A DNA stretch of 20,698 bases from an uncultured Collinsella sp. (GTDB lineage: Bacteria; Actinomycetota; Coriobacteriia; Coriobacteriales; Coriobacteriaceae): assembly GCA_900757235.1 (NCBI GenBank), contig CAAENB010000147.1, positions 1 through 20,698 on the forward strand. Reading direction: 5' to 3'. Shown in pieces: positions 1 to 8,084 of this stretch; the stretch's first letter is position 1; every line of letters begins with the position of its first letter. The translations under genes were made by a program, and so were the position numbers. The notes below the pieces were generated by a model, which had not been told where the DNA came from, did no database searches, and worked only from the letters and a program-made list of their open reading frames with translations.

Positions 1-1
1 G

Positions 2-1744
2 GAGGGTCTAACCGATCCGGGCAACCGCCGCACCCTGCCGACCAAGGACCAACTGCACGACTTCGACACGCTGGCTATTGTCAAAAACGCCTCCGCCGTA
101 CGCCGCGCACTGCCGTTTATGATCGACGGCGAGATCAAGGCCTTCGCGCTCAACGACGAGGTGCTGGCATACAACCGCACGGGCAAGGATGGCGAGTCCG
201 CGACGGTTATCATCAACCGCAGCCTGCGCAATTCGCACCGCGTGACGATTCCGGCGCTCGACGAATGCGCGAGTGACGTGATCAGCGGTCACGAGTGCGA
301 GATCCACAACGGCACGGTCACGCTCGATTTGTATCCGCTGGGCTCGTCGATCATCTATCATCATGCCGAGCAGCGCCTGCAGGAGCCGCTCGATCACGGC
401 GCGGGCGTTGTGTGCCATATCACCTCGGTACCGACCGATGACGGCAAGCCCGGTACGATCGGCGCACCCACGCGTCGCTTTATCGACCATCTGGCCGCTA
501 TGGGCATGCGCTACTGGCAGGTCCTGCCTGTCAACCCGACGGACTTCTTCCGCTCCCCTTACGCCGGTCCTTCGGCCTTTGCAGGCAATATCGACCTGCT
601 GCCCGAGAGCCACGAGGAGCTGGCCGCCGACTTTGAGACCTGGAAGGCCCGCGGCGGCGAGGATGCCGATCCGCTGTACACCGCGTTTAAACATCGCAAT
701 GCCGATTGGCTCGAGAAGTACTGCGTCTACATGGCCGTTAAGAAGTACTTTGAGGGCGAGTCGCGCCACGATTGGCCGGCCGATGTCGCGCGCTACAACG
801 AGCATCTGATTGACGACAAGCGTTTCCACGACGAGGCAGAGTTGCAGGCGTACATGCAGTACCGCTTTGACCTTGCCTGGTGCGAGCTCATGAACTATGC
901 GCACAAGAAGGGCATCGAGGTCATCGGCGATATCCCTATGTATGTCTCGGACGATTCGGCCGACGCGTGGAGCGAGCCCGAGAACTTCTGGCTGTCCGAT
1001 ACCGGCAAGGCAATTGAGATTTCGGGCGCGCCGCCCGACAACTTTGCGCCCGAGGGTCAGGTGTGGGGCAACCCGACGTTCCGCTGGGACCACATGAAGC
1101 AAAACGGCTACCGCTGGTGGATGGATCGCCTGCGTCGTGCGTTTTCGCTCTACGACCGCGTGCGCCTGGATCACTTCCTGGGCTTCCACAGCTACTTTAG
1201 CATTCCCGCGGGTAAGGCCTGCGCCGACGGGCGTTGGCTGTCAGGCCCGGGCAAGGACCTGTTCCAGACCGCCTATGACGAGCTGGGTCCGCTCAACTTT
1301 ATCGCCGAGGATCTGGGTTACCTGACGCCCGGCGTTCGCGCCATGGCTTCGACTTGCGGCTTCCCCGGTATGGACGTACTGGAGTTTAGCGATTACGACG
1401 TTCGTTGCGGCGTGCACCCTACGCCCGGCAAGATCCTGTACACATCGACGCATGACACGTCGACGCTCGCGGGTTGGTGCACGCGCTCCTTTGCGGGCGG
1501 CGACGAGCCGAGCGGTGTTGAGGTGGCAGCCAAGCTGATGAGCGACGCGCTGACAAGCGACGCTCCCCTGGTGATGATGCCGCTGCAGGACGTGCTGGGG
1601 CTTGGCGACGACACGCGCATGAACGTACCGGGCGTGGCCACGGGCAACTGGACCTGGCAGGCTGACGAGGCCGACGTTGCGGCCGCCGAGAGCAAAACCG
1701 CACAGCTCCTGCGCAACACGCATAGATTCTGGGGCGAAGCGTGA
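2..1744 (+). CDS. malQ: GH13 alpha-amylase-type C-terminus fused to GH77 4-alpha-glucanotransferase (5' partial)
   Basis: The reading frame is open from base 2, so the gene starts upstream of the window. The first ~120 residues carry DPGNRRTLP and a following beta-rich stretch typical of the end of the catalytic barrel and the C-terminal domain of GH13 neopullulanase or maltogenic enzymes. From about base 395 (GVVCHITSVP, YWQVLPVNPTDFFRSPY) the protein reads as a complete GH77 amylomaltase. It has the three catalytic signatures: RLDHF near 1165 (nucleophile Asp), AEDLG near 1308 (acid/base Glu) and THDT near 1450 (transition-state Asp). GH77 enzymes transfer 1,4-alpha-glucan chains and recycle maltodextrin in the cytoplasm; the GH13 half would hydrolyse alpha-glucans. 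The internal ATG at 119 is not a credible start because homology continues before it. The fusion is seen directly; the substrate is inferred. Confidence 0.9.
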   Translation, partial: EGLTDPGNRRTLPTKDQLHDFDTLAIVKNASAVRRALPFMIDGEIKAFALNDEVLAYNRTGKDGESATVIINRSLRNSHRVTIPALDECASDVISGHECEIHNGTVTLDLYPLGSSIIYHHAEQRLQEPLDHGAGVVCHITSVPTDDGKPGTIGAPTRRFIDHLAAMGMRYWQVLPVNPTDFFRSPYAGPSAFAGNIDLLPESHEELAADFETWKARGGEDADPLYTAFKHRNADWLEKYCVYMAVKKYFEGESRHDWPADVARYNEHLIDDKRFHDEAELQAYMQYRFDLAWCELMNYAHKKGIEVIGDIPMYVSDDSADAWSEPENFWLSDTGKAIEISGAPPDNFAPEGQVWGNPTFRWDHMKQNGYRWWMDRLRRAFSLYDRVRLDHFLGFHSYFSIPAGKACADGRWLSGPGKDLFQTAYDELGPLNFIAEDLGYLTPGVRAMASTCGFPGMDVLEFSDYDVRCGVHPTPGKILYTSTHDTSTLAGWCTRSFAGGDEPSGVEVAAKLMSDALTSDAPLVMMPLQDVLGLGDDTRMNVPGVATGNWTWQADEADVAAAESKTAQLLRNTHRFWGEA

Positions 1745-1788
1745 TAAAACGCCCGATATAGGGTACAGTTACAGACGTTTGAATTTTT

Positions 1789-1813
1789 GCGGGCAGAGTA
1801 ATCTGCCCGCTTT
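1789..1813 (+). terminator. Possible weak terminator after the malQ fusion
   Basis: A perfect 8-bp stem (GCGGGCAG / CTGCCCGC, 1789-1796 with 1803-1810) closes a 6-nt loop and is followed by TTTGTG. The short T-run makes it a weak terminator. It lies only ~20 bases before the fmdB start, so it could instead be a 5' UTR hairpin that lets some readthrough into fmdB. Confidence 0.5.
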
Positions 1814-1832
1814 GTGCTGAAAAGGAAGTATT

Positions 1833-2069
1833 ATGGCGCGCTACGATTACAAGTGCTCGAGCTGCGGCAACGTGTTTGAGGTTGAGCATCCCATGTCCGA
1901 GACCCCCGAGGTCGTGTGCCCCAACTGCGGCGCTCCGGCCGCCAAGACGTTCTCGGCCAGCGGCATCAAGTTTGAGGGCAGCGGCTTCTACAACACCGAC
2001 CAGCGAAGCGGCGGCTCCAGCACCAGCGCCACCAGCGGCTGCTGCGCTAACTGCCCGCATAGCCACTAG
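1833..2069 (+). CDS. FmdB-family zinc-ribbon protein
   Basis: This 78-residue protein opens with ARYDYKCSSCG and has CPNCG at residues 29-33, so C8, C11, C29 and C32 form the CxxC...CxxC zinc ribbon of the FmdB/CxxC_CXXC_SSSS family. The family is small and widespread. It was named for a putative regulator in a formamidase/methylamide operon, but its general function is unknown. A Ser/Gly/Thr-rich linker follows, ending in an extra Cys/His tail (C70, C71, C74, H76, H78) that could bind a second metal; that is inference. The start is supported by AAAAGGAAG about six bases upstream. It sits between a weak hairpin and a strong terminator, so it may be read alone or by readthrough from malQ. Confidence 0.88.
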   Translation: MARYDYKCSSCGNVFEVEHPMSETPEVVCPNCGAPAAKTFSASGIKFEGSGFYNTDQRSGGSSTSATSGCCANCPHSH

Positions 2070-2079
2070 TGACAAGTGG

Positions 2080-2116
2080 CCCCGCGATCAAGCCCGATCG
2101 CGGGGTTGAATTTTTT
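2080..2116 (+). terminator. Rho-independent terminator of fmdB
   Basis: A perfect 10-bp GC-rich stem (CCCCGCGATC / GATCGCGGGG) with a 6-nt loop is followed by TTGAATTTTTT. It begins 11 bases after the fmdB stop codon. A clear intrinsic terminator on the plus strand. Confidence 0.92.
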
Positions 2117-2155
2117 CAGGAATGAACAACGCCCCGGCGACTGGTCTGGGGTTGC

Positions 2156-2315
2156 GCCACGAAAACGGCCTATCTACTACGTTTGACCCGTATAGTCCGA
2201 GCACACCTGCGTTTTTACAAAATCGACGAGCCGTCTACCTGCGGTTTTGAATTCGCTAAATTCGGCATGGTTGGGGGTAATGGGTTTAATGTAGTAGATA
2301 GGCCCATTTCATGGC
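2156..2315. repeat. Long imperfect inverted repeat, ~160 bp (MITE-like or structured RNA)
   Basis: The arms 2156-2189 and 2282-2315 face each other. The core GGCCTATCTACTAC (2167-2180) is perfectly complementary to 2291-2304. Pairing continues inward to 2189/2282 with one mismatch (2184/2287) and two G.T positions (2181/2290, 2185/2286), and outward through GCCA/TGGC and GAAA/TTTC. The G.T positions would be G.U pairs only in a plus-strand RNA. The ~92-nt centre has a small GAATT/AATTC hairpin and two copies of ACCTGCG. It lies between the fmdB terminator and the end of rsmB, where no promoter is needed, so it is either a mobile miniature element or an RNA gene. No ORF in it is convincing. 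Confidence 0.75.
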
Positions 2316-2341
2316 AAGCGGGTCAACCCTCGGGTGCCGTA

Positions 2342-3742
2342 TTAGTTGCGCACCAGCCTGGCGCAGAAGTGGCCGTCGTAGGAGTCGGCGTTAACGGGCA
2401 CGCTTTGGAAGAGACCTCGAGCGTTTTGGCGCAGGATGACGAGGCTCTTGGCATGATCGTACTCGGGCAGCTGCAGAATCTGGGCTTCGGAGAGCGGCGC
2501 CACGGTAAAGCCGGCGCCCTCGGGAGAAGCAAGGAAGGCATCCACGACCTGCGTGTTCTCTTCATCAAAAACCGAGCAGGTGGCATAGATAAGCTCACCG
2601 CCGGCAGCCACGCGCGCGGCGGCTTCCTTGAGCATCGTCAGCTGCAGGCGGGGCAGCTCAGTCTTAACGTCGTTCTCGGTCAGACGCCACGGTATCTCGG
2701 GATGACGGCGCATGGTGCCGGTGCCAGAGCAAGGCGCATCGATAAACACCGTGTCGAACAGGGCAGGCTCGCCAAGCATCGCGTCAAAGGACGTAAGCAC
2801 CTCATTGAGCTCGCAGGCATCGCCCGACACCGTACGAACACCCGAGATACCCGCCTTATGCAGGCGCGCGAGATTCTGATCGCACTTACGATCATGCAGA
2901 TCGAGCGCGGTATGCTGATGCTCGTACCCGGCACGCTTGGCCTGGCACATCATCACATAGGTCTTGGTGCCGCGACCGGCGCCAATCTCCAGGCAACGCC
3001 CGGGACGTGTCGCGGCAGTAGCGATAAGCTGGGCGTTGAGGTCCGAGGCAACCGCAGCCGCACGCTCAAACACGCCCGATGCAACCGTGACCTGCGCATC
3101 GACCGGAGCATGGCAACCCGGGAAGACAGGTGCAACGAGCTGCGAGATATATGGGTCGGCCTTGGTCGCAAACGCATTCTCGTGCAGAGCAAGCGGCGCA
3201 GGCGCCAGATTACCGGCAAAGTTGAGCGCGCCCTCGGGCGTATCGAACGAGGCCATAATACGAGCACACAGCCAGCGAGGAAGACCCATCAAACGCGAAA
3301 GGCGAACCAAACGGCGCTCGGACTCATCCACGTCGGATGCCGTGGCAAAGTCCTCAACGTTGTCCGCAACCTTGTGCAGCACCGCGTTAGCCAGGCCCGC
3401 GGCAGACTTAGCACCGCTGCGCACCAGCTCAACACCCTGGCTCACGGCAACGCGGCCCGGCGTATGCAGATAGAGCATCTCGAAGGCCGAGATGCGAAGC
3501 GCCATACGAACGCGCGGCGCGACCTTTTTGGGCTTATCCAAAAACTGATCGAGCAGCTCATCCAAAATGCCCTGCGTGGCGGCAACACCGAGCGCCAAAC
3601 GCGCGGCAAAAGCAGAATCGCGCTGATCAATGGCCTTGGCAGAAGCGCGGGAAGACAACACGTCGCGTGCGTACATACCGCGGCGATCGGCCTCCATCAA
3701 CACATCGAGCGCAAGCTTGCGCGCGGGAGACAACTTGCTCAT
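2342..3742 (-). CDS. rsmB: 16S rRNA (cytosine-967-C5)-methyltransferase RsmB
   Basis: The 466-residue protein has an N-terminal NusB-like RNA-binding domain (about residues 1-130) followed by a class I SAM-dependent m5C methyltransferase. Visible motifs are EIGAGRGTKT (SAM binding), FIDAPCSGTGTMRRHPE (motif IV, Pro-Cys) and YATCSVFDEEN (motif VI, containing the nucleophilic Cys of the TC pair). The family methylates C967 in 16S rRNA helix 31. The start is taken as the ATG at 3742, which overlaps the fmt stop codon in an ATGA arrangement. An ATG five codons upstream lies inside fmt and lacks this coupling. It is the last gene of the minus-strand run, and no separate terminator is seen after it. 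Confidence 0.93.
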   Translation of the reverse strand: MSKLSPARKLALDVLMEADRRGMYARDVLSSRASAKAIDQRDSAFAARLALGVAATQGILDELLDQFLDKPKKVAPRVRMALRISAFEMLYLHTPGRVAVSQGVELVRSGAKSAAGLANAVLHKVADNVEDFATASDVDESERRLVRLSRLMGLPRWLCARIMASFDTPEGALNFAGNLAPAPLALHENAFATKADPYISQLVAPVFPGCHAPVDAQVTVASGVFERAAAVASDLNAQLIATAATRPGRCLEIGAGRGTKTYVMMCQAKRAGYEHQHTALDLHDRKCDQNLARLHKAGISGVRTVSGDACELNEVLTSFDAMLGEPALFDTVFIDAPCSGTGTMRRHPEIPWRLTENDVKTELPRLQLTMLKEAAARVAAGGELIYATCSVFDEENTQVVDAFLASPEGAGFTVAPLSEAQILQLPEYDHAKSLVILRQNARGLFQSVPVNADSYDGHFCARLVRN

Positions 3743-4659
3743 GACAGAACACCCCACCTTAGTTCGGCACCCTGCAGGCCAGCAGCCCAGGCAGAAGCAG
3801 CCATGGCACGCTTGCCATCGGGCTTAACCTCAAGCAGTTCAACCGCGCCATCGGAAAGGCCCAGGTAAACACGCTTGCTCTTGACGGCAACAGAGCCCTC
3901 GCCAAGCGACACGTCGGCCGGCGCAGCATCGAGCACGCGAACCGACTTGCCGGCAATCACACAACGGGCAGGCGCGGTATCGGACGAAGCGAGCACATGA
4001 CGCACGCAATCGAGCGCCGCCATCTGCGGATCCAGGCGCATCTCCTGCTTAGAAATCTTGGCAGCATGAGTGACGAGCGACTCATCCTGCTCAGTCCAAA
4101 CAGCCGAGCCATCGACAAGCGAGGGAAGCGTATCGGCAAGCAACTTACCGCCAAGCTCACCAAGCTCCATCGTGAGCGCCTCGGCATGCTTACCGGCAAC
4201 CGAGGTCGAGGCCTGCGCACAATAAGCGCCGGTATCCACGCCATGCCCAATGCGCATGATAGAAACGCCAGCAGCCTCATCACCAGCAAGAATGGCACGC
4301 TGAATAGGAGCAGCCCCACGCCAACGAGGCAACAGCGAAGCATGAACATTCACAATGCCAAGCGGCGCCATATGCAACACGTCATCAGGCAGAATGCAGC
4401 CATAGGCAGCTACACAGAAAATGTCAGCCTGAGCAGCCCGGAGCGCCTCAACAACCTCAGGCGTCATACGATTAGCCTCAACAACCGGCAACCCCAGCTC
4501 AAGCGCGCGAGCCTTAACAGGAGACGGCTCCAGCTTCTTACCGCGCCCACGAACAGCATCGGGACGAGTAACAACAAGCGCAATCTCATTGCCAGCCTCG
4601 ACGAGCGAAACCAAAGAAGGCACCGCAAAATCGGGCGTACCCATAAACACAATACGCAT
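3739..4659 (-). CDS. fmt: Methionyl-tRNA formyltransferase
   Basis: This 306-residue protein begins RIVFMGTPDFAVPSL, the usual Fmt start. It carries the formyltransferase catalytic set N104, H106 (in NVHASLLPRWRGAAPIQ) and D142 (in GVDTGAY), matching N106/H108/D144 of E. coli Fmt. The C-terminal ~100 residues fit the Fmt tRNA-binding OB-like domain. It uses 10-formyl-THF to formylate Met-tRNAfMet in the cytosol. The start is supported by GAGGGGAG nine bases upstream. The stop overlaps the rsmB start by four bases. It is separated from def by 327 bases containing an inverted repeat, unlike the tight def-fmt pair common in bacteria, so it may have its own promoter. Confidence 0.95.
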   Translation of the reverse strand: MRIVFMGTPDFAVPSLVSLVEAGNEIALVVTRPDAVRGRGKKLEPSPVKARALELGLPVVEANRMTPEVVEALRAAQADIFCVAAYGCILPDDVLHMAPLGIVNVHASLLPRWRGAAPIQRAILAGDEAAGVSIMRIGHGVDTGAYCAQASTSVAGKHAEALTMELGELGGKLLADTLPSLVDGSAVWTEQDESLVTHAAKISKQEMRLDPQMAALDCVRHVLASSDTAPARCVIAGKSVRVLDAAPADVSLGEGSVAVKSKRVYLGLSDGAVELLEVKPDGKRAMAASAWAAGLQGAELRWGVLS

Positions 4660-4874
4660 AAAGAACGTCTCCCCTCAACCAAAGCCGAGACGGCTACAAA
4701 TAGCAGCGGAAAGCCAAGTACCCAGCCCATCCGCAATAACAATTCAACAAGAACAAATATACCCAAAACCAAAGAAAGAGCCGCAATAAAAGCAGCTCTT
4801 CCAACAAAGCAATTATCAGCGAAGACGCCCCTCCCTGGCCCGACGGCACCCGGACGAACCGAGCCAGAACAACG
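4660..4874. other. Gene-free T-rich (minus strand) spacer upstream of fmt
   Basis: Together with the adjacent inverted repeat this is a 327-base gap between def and fmt. The minus strand is T-rich and AT-richer than its neighbours. It contains TATATT (plus-strand complement near 4755), a possible -10 for fmt-rsmB, but no good -35 partner was found. A minus-strand frame here encodes a hydrophobic stretch (AAFIAALSLVLGIFVLVELL and beyond) but runs into fmt without a stop, so it is not called as a gene. Confidence 0.4.
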
Positions 4875-4980
4875 CAGTCCCCGGTGCTGAGCGCCCACAT
4901 ATCGTCCCGCGCGCAGTTTCGCAGCAAAGCGAGAATGTTTGAGCACGGGATGATATGTGGGCGCTCAGCACCGGGGACTG
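4875..4980. repeat. REP-like inverted repeat with 34-nt arms between def and fmt
   Basis: Arms 4875-4908 and 4947-4980 are complementary at 33 of 34 positions (the exception, 4904/4951, is a G.T), with a 38-nt loop. The arm starts CAGTCCCCGGTGCTGAGC. It begins only six bases after the def stop codon, so on the minus strand it could act as a terminator or mRNA-stabilising hairpin. There is no T-run after it, which argues against a normal intrinsic terminator. Length and near-perfection suggest a REP/BIME or miniature mobile element. Confidence 0.85.
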
Positions 4981-4986
4981 TGGGAC

Positions 4987-5523
4987 TTACTCCGTCTCGC
5001 CCGGTCGAGCGCCGCGGGCCAGGGCGTCCTGGTACTCCTTGACGGCCTTGAGCCTCTGCATCGGCTTGAGTCGCTCGAACATAGTGTTGCCGTGCAGGTG
5101 ATCGATCTCGTGTTGCAGGCACACGCAGAACAGATCGCCCGAAGCCTCGTAGCGAATCAGGTTGGCGTCCAGATCGTACGCCTCGACGACGACATGGTCG
5201 GGACGCTCGATCTCGCAGCTGATGCCGGGGATGGACAGGCAGCCCTCGCTAAACGGCACCAAGTGGTCGCTCTGCTCAACAATGACAGGGTTGATGAGAA
5301 CGTACGGATCGTAGTCGTTCTTGTCGCTGTAGTCGCAGTCGATGGTGACGAGCTGAATGAGCTCGCCGATCTGCGGAGCAGCTAGGCCGCAACCGCTGTT
5401 CTCGAACATCATCTTTTTCATCTTCTCGGCAAGCGCCTCGATCGCCGGGGTGATCTCCTCGATGACGGCGCACTCCTGGCGCAGACGAGGGTCGGGCGAC
5501 AGTACGATTCCGTTGGCTTCCAT
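4987..5523 (-). CDS. def: Peptide deformylase
   Basis: The 178-residue enzyme carries all three deformylase motifs: GCGLAAPQ (44-51), EGCLSIP (93-99, metal ligand C95) and QHEIDHLHG (137-145, metal ligands H138 and H142, catalytic Glu between them). It removes the formyl group from nascent proteins, reversing what Fmt adds. Two ATGs compete. The one at 5529 abuts GAAAGG with no spacing, whereas the ATG at 5523 has the same ribosome site six bases away, so 5523 is chosen. It follows priA by 18 bases and is probably co-transcribed with it. Confidence 0.95.
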   Translation of the reverse strand: MEANGIVLSPDPRLRQECAVIEEITPAIEALAEKMKKMMFENSGCGLAAPQIGELIQLVTIDCDYSDKNDYDPYVLINPVIVEQSDHLVPFSEGCLSIPGISCEIERPDHVVVEAYDLDANLIRYEASGDLFCVCLQHEIDHLHGNTMFERLKPMQRLKAVKEYQDALARGARPGETE

Positions 5524-5541
5524 GGCCATCCTTTCGGGTTG

Positions 5542-7995
5542 TTACATCAAATCATAGGCGTCGACGTCAACGCTCACGCTCACGCCGCGCACGGAGCCCA
5601 CCTCTTTGAGGCAGGCGTCGATATCATCAGAGACATGGTACCCTACCGGCGACTTCACAAGCAGATGGAAGCGGTAACGGTCCTTGGCTCTCTCGATTAC
5701 ACACGAAGCCGGGCCCAGCACCTGCGGCACGGCGCTCCCCGCCCGCAAAAAGTCGGGCGCGGCGGCATGCCAACGACGCTTAAGAAGCTTTGCAATACGC
5801 CCGATGTAGTCCTGCGCGTCGTCTCGGTTCGCCGACCACACCAAAATGTTGACTAGGCGAACAAACGGCGGGTACAGCGCGTCGCGGCGCTGGTCCAGGT
5901 CGTAGTCGGTAAAGATCGAACGGTCGTGCTCAGCGACGGCGCGAATGACCGGGTCCTCGGGCAGGTAGGTCTGGATGATCACCTCGCCGGGGCGATCACC
6001 GCGACCGGCACGGCCGGCGACTTGCTCCAGCAAATCGTAGGCGCGCTCCCCTGCGCGAAAATCGGGCAGCTTGAGGGCGAAATCGGCATTGACCACGCCC
6101 ACGAGCGTGACCTCGGGAAAATCGAGACCCTTTGCGATCATTTGGGTGCCCAGCAGCACCGCGCAATCGGCGGCATCGAACTGCTCGAGCAGCTTTTTGT
6201 GCGCGTCCTTCCCGCGCGTGGAATCGGCATCCATGCGAATAATGGCGACGTCCTCGGGAAGCATCTGGTGCAGTGCGTCCTCGATCTGCTGCGTGCCCAG
6301 GCCCATTTTTGCCAGGTAGCGGCTACCGCATTTGGGGCAACGGCTCGTGGGCGCGGGATAGGGCTGCACGCGCCAAGACGATCCGCAGGTGTGGCACTGC
6401 AGCGTGTGCGTGCGCTCGTGGTACGTGAGCGCGGTGGAGCAGTGGTTGCAGGTGGGCACGCAGCCACATTCGCGGCACATCAAAAACGGCGCAAAACCAC
6501 GACGGTTATGCAGCAGCACGGCCTTCTCGCGGCGCTCGACCACACGCTCCAGACCCTCCATCAGCGGTTTTGAGAACATGGAGCGGCTACCGTGCGAAAA
6601 CTCACGGCGCAGGTCGGCAATGCGAACCGTGGGCAGAACCGCGTGTCCCGGGCGCTCGGGCATCTCGACGCGCGTCCAGGTAGACCCGTTATGCGTGCCG
6701 CGGCGGCAGCGGTCGAGGGCCTCGGCAGAAGGCGTGGCCGAGCCCAGCACGAGTGGGCAACGATAGCGACACGCCATCTCAGCTGCCACCTCGCGCGCGT
6801 GGTAGCGCGGACTGGAACCCTGCTTGTAGCTGGTCTCGTGCTCCTCGTCGATGATGATGAGGCCCAAGTCGCTGAGCGGGCAAAAGAGCGCCGAGCGGGC
6901 ACCCACGACCACACGCGCGGCACCGCTGGCAACCATATCCCACTGGTCCAGGCGCTCGCCGGCCGAAAGCCGCGAATGGAACACGGCAACAGTCTCGCCA
7001 AAGCGCGAGCGGAAGCGGCCGACGGTCTGGGCCGTCAGCGAGATCTCGGGCACCAGCACGCAGGCCGAACGGCCGGCTGCGAGCACGCGCTCGATGGCGG
7101 AGAGGTAAACCTCGGTTTTGCCGGAGCCGGTGACGCCGTCGACCAACACCACGTCGCCATGAGCGTCCAGACGGGCGCGCTCAATCTGCGCGAGCGCCTG
7201 CTGCTGGCCGTTGGTAAGTGCGATCGGCGCCTTGCCGCTTGCCGAGGACAGCGTGGTCTGCTCACTGCAGCCACGCCACGCACGGCGCTCCTCCACAACC
7301 ACGACGCCGCGTTTTTCGAGTGCCTTGATGGTCGCCGACATGCTGTTGTAGAGCAGGTTGAGGTCGCGCGTCGTGACCGGCCCGCACTGGAGCGCCTCGA
7401 TGAGCTGCCGCTGGCGGACCGCGGTCTTGGGCGGCGTGTAGTCAAAGCCCTCGGGCGTAAGCATGACCCAGCGGTTTTGGATAGGCTTCACGGCGGGACG
7501 TTCAACCGTCCACACACCGTCGTCACCCTTGACCACACGCGGGCTGCCGCCCGGGGGCAAAAACAGGCGCAGGCACTCGGAAAGCGTTGCGACGTACTCG
7601 CGGCTCATCCAGCGTGCGATACGGGCGGCTTCGGCGGTAAAGAGCGGTTTGCTGAGGATGGCCTCGATGAGCTTGATGCGCGCAGGGTCGAGGGCGTTGT
7701 TGCCCTGCAGATCGCCCAGCTCAGGCGCAATGTCGACGACATAGCCCGCGGCGGCACGGTTACCAAAGTGGACCAGGACCGTGGATCCGATCTGCGCCTC
7801 GTTGGCAAGGGATTGGGGAATGCCGTAAGCAAACGGCTCGGACAGCGCACGCGTCGGGATGTCGAGGACCACGCTCGCGTAGGCGGTGATGGGCTCGGGT
7901 GCTGGTTCGAGCTTGGCCGGGGCAGCAGCTGGCACGGACTTCACCGGAGCTTCCTCCGGTTCCGGCAAACCAAACAGCGACAGTTGTTCGGCCAT
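5542..7995 (-). CDS. priA: Primosomal protein N' (replication restart helicase PriA)
   Basis: This protein of 817 residues has an N-terminal 3'-DNA-end-binding region (about 40-140), then a superfamily 2 helicase core: Walker A GVTGSGKT (287-294), DEEH box (383-386), GSATPSAE, and motif VI QVAGRAGR near the C-terminal part. Eight cysteines in four pairs (507/510, 516/519, 534/537, 553/556) form the two zinc sites of PriA. It recognises stalled forks and D-loops and reloads the replicative helicase. The frame is open back to 8073, but the ATG at 7995 has GGGAGG about ten bases upstream and begins MAEQLSLFGL, so it is preferred. The first ~35 residues are a Pro/Ala-rich extension. Confidence 0.95.
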   Translation of the reverse strand: MAEQLSLFGLPEPEEAPVKSVPAAAPAKLEPAPEPITAYASVVLDIPTRALSEPFAYGIPQSLANEAQIGSTVLVHFGNRAAAGYVVDIAPELGDLQGNNALDPARIKLIEAILSKPLFTAEAARIARWMSREYVATLSECLRLFLPPGGSPRVVKGDDGVWTVERPAVKPIQNRWVMLTPEGFDYTPPKTAVRQRQLIEALQCGPVTTRDLNLLYNSMSATIKALEKRGVVVVEERRAWRGCSEQTTLSSASGKAPIALTNGQQQALAQIERARLDAHGDVVLVDGVTGSGKTEVYLSAIERVLAAGRSACVLVPEISLTAQTVGRFRSRFGETVAVFHSRLSAGERLDQWDMVASGAARVVVGARSALFCPLSDLGLIIIDEEHETSYKQGSSPRYHAREVAAEMACRYRCPLVLGSATPSAEALDRCRRGTHNGSTWTRVEMPERPGHAVLPTVRIADLRREFSHGSRSMFSKPLMEGLERVVERREKAVLLHNRRGFAPFLMCRECGCVPTCNHCSTALTYHERTHTLQCHTCGSSWRVQPYPAPTSRCPKCGSRYLAKMGLGTQQIEDALHQMLPEDVAIIRMDADSTRGKDAHKKLLEQFDAADCAVLLGTQMIAKGLDFPEVTLVGVVNADFALKLPDFRAGERAYDLLEQVAGRAGRGDRPGEVIIQTYLPEDPVIRAVAEHDRSIFTDYDLDQRRDALYPPFVRLVNILVWSANRDDAQDYIGRIAKLLKRRWHAAAPDFLRAGSAVPQVLGPASCVIERAKDRYRFHLLVKSPVGYHVSDDIDACLKEVGSVRGVSVSVDVDAYDLM

Positions 7996-8027
7996 TGTCC
8001 CTGCACCTCCCATCCCATTCGTCTTCA

Positions 8028-8061
8028 GAAACAAGAGCCCCGCTCGGGGTGAACGGGGCTC
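8028..8061 (-). terminator. Terminator or attenuator between gltX and priA
   Basis: Read on the minus strand, GAGCCCCG pairs perfectly with CGGGGCTC across an 11-nt loop and is followed by TTGTTTC. It lies 24 bases after the gltX stop and ~33 before the priA start. The T-run is interrupted, so termination is probably partial. That would set a lower level of priA-def than of gltX. Confidence 0.65.
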
Positions 8062-8084
8062 GGATACAAACATTTGCGCAGCGA

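Noticed and set aside
2183..3868. 561-codon plus-strand open frame opposite rsmB
   Set aside because: It is antisense to a clearly recognised RsmB, has low-complexity Arg/His/Gly-rich translation and no family motifs. Long antisense frames are common in high-GC genes.
3997..4890. 297-codon plus-strand open frame opposite fmt and its upstream spacer
   Set aside because: Asn/Arg/Thr-rich translation with no motifs, no ribosome site, and mostly antisense to Fmt.
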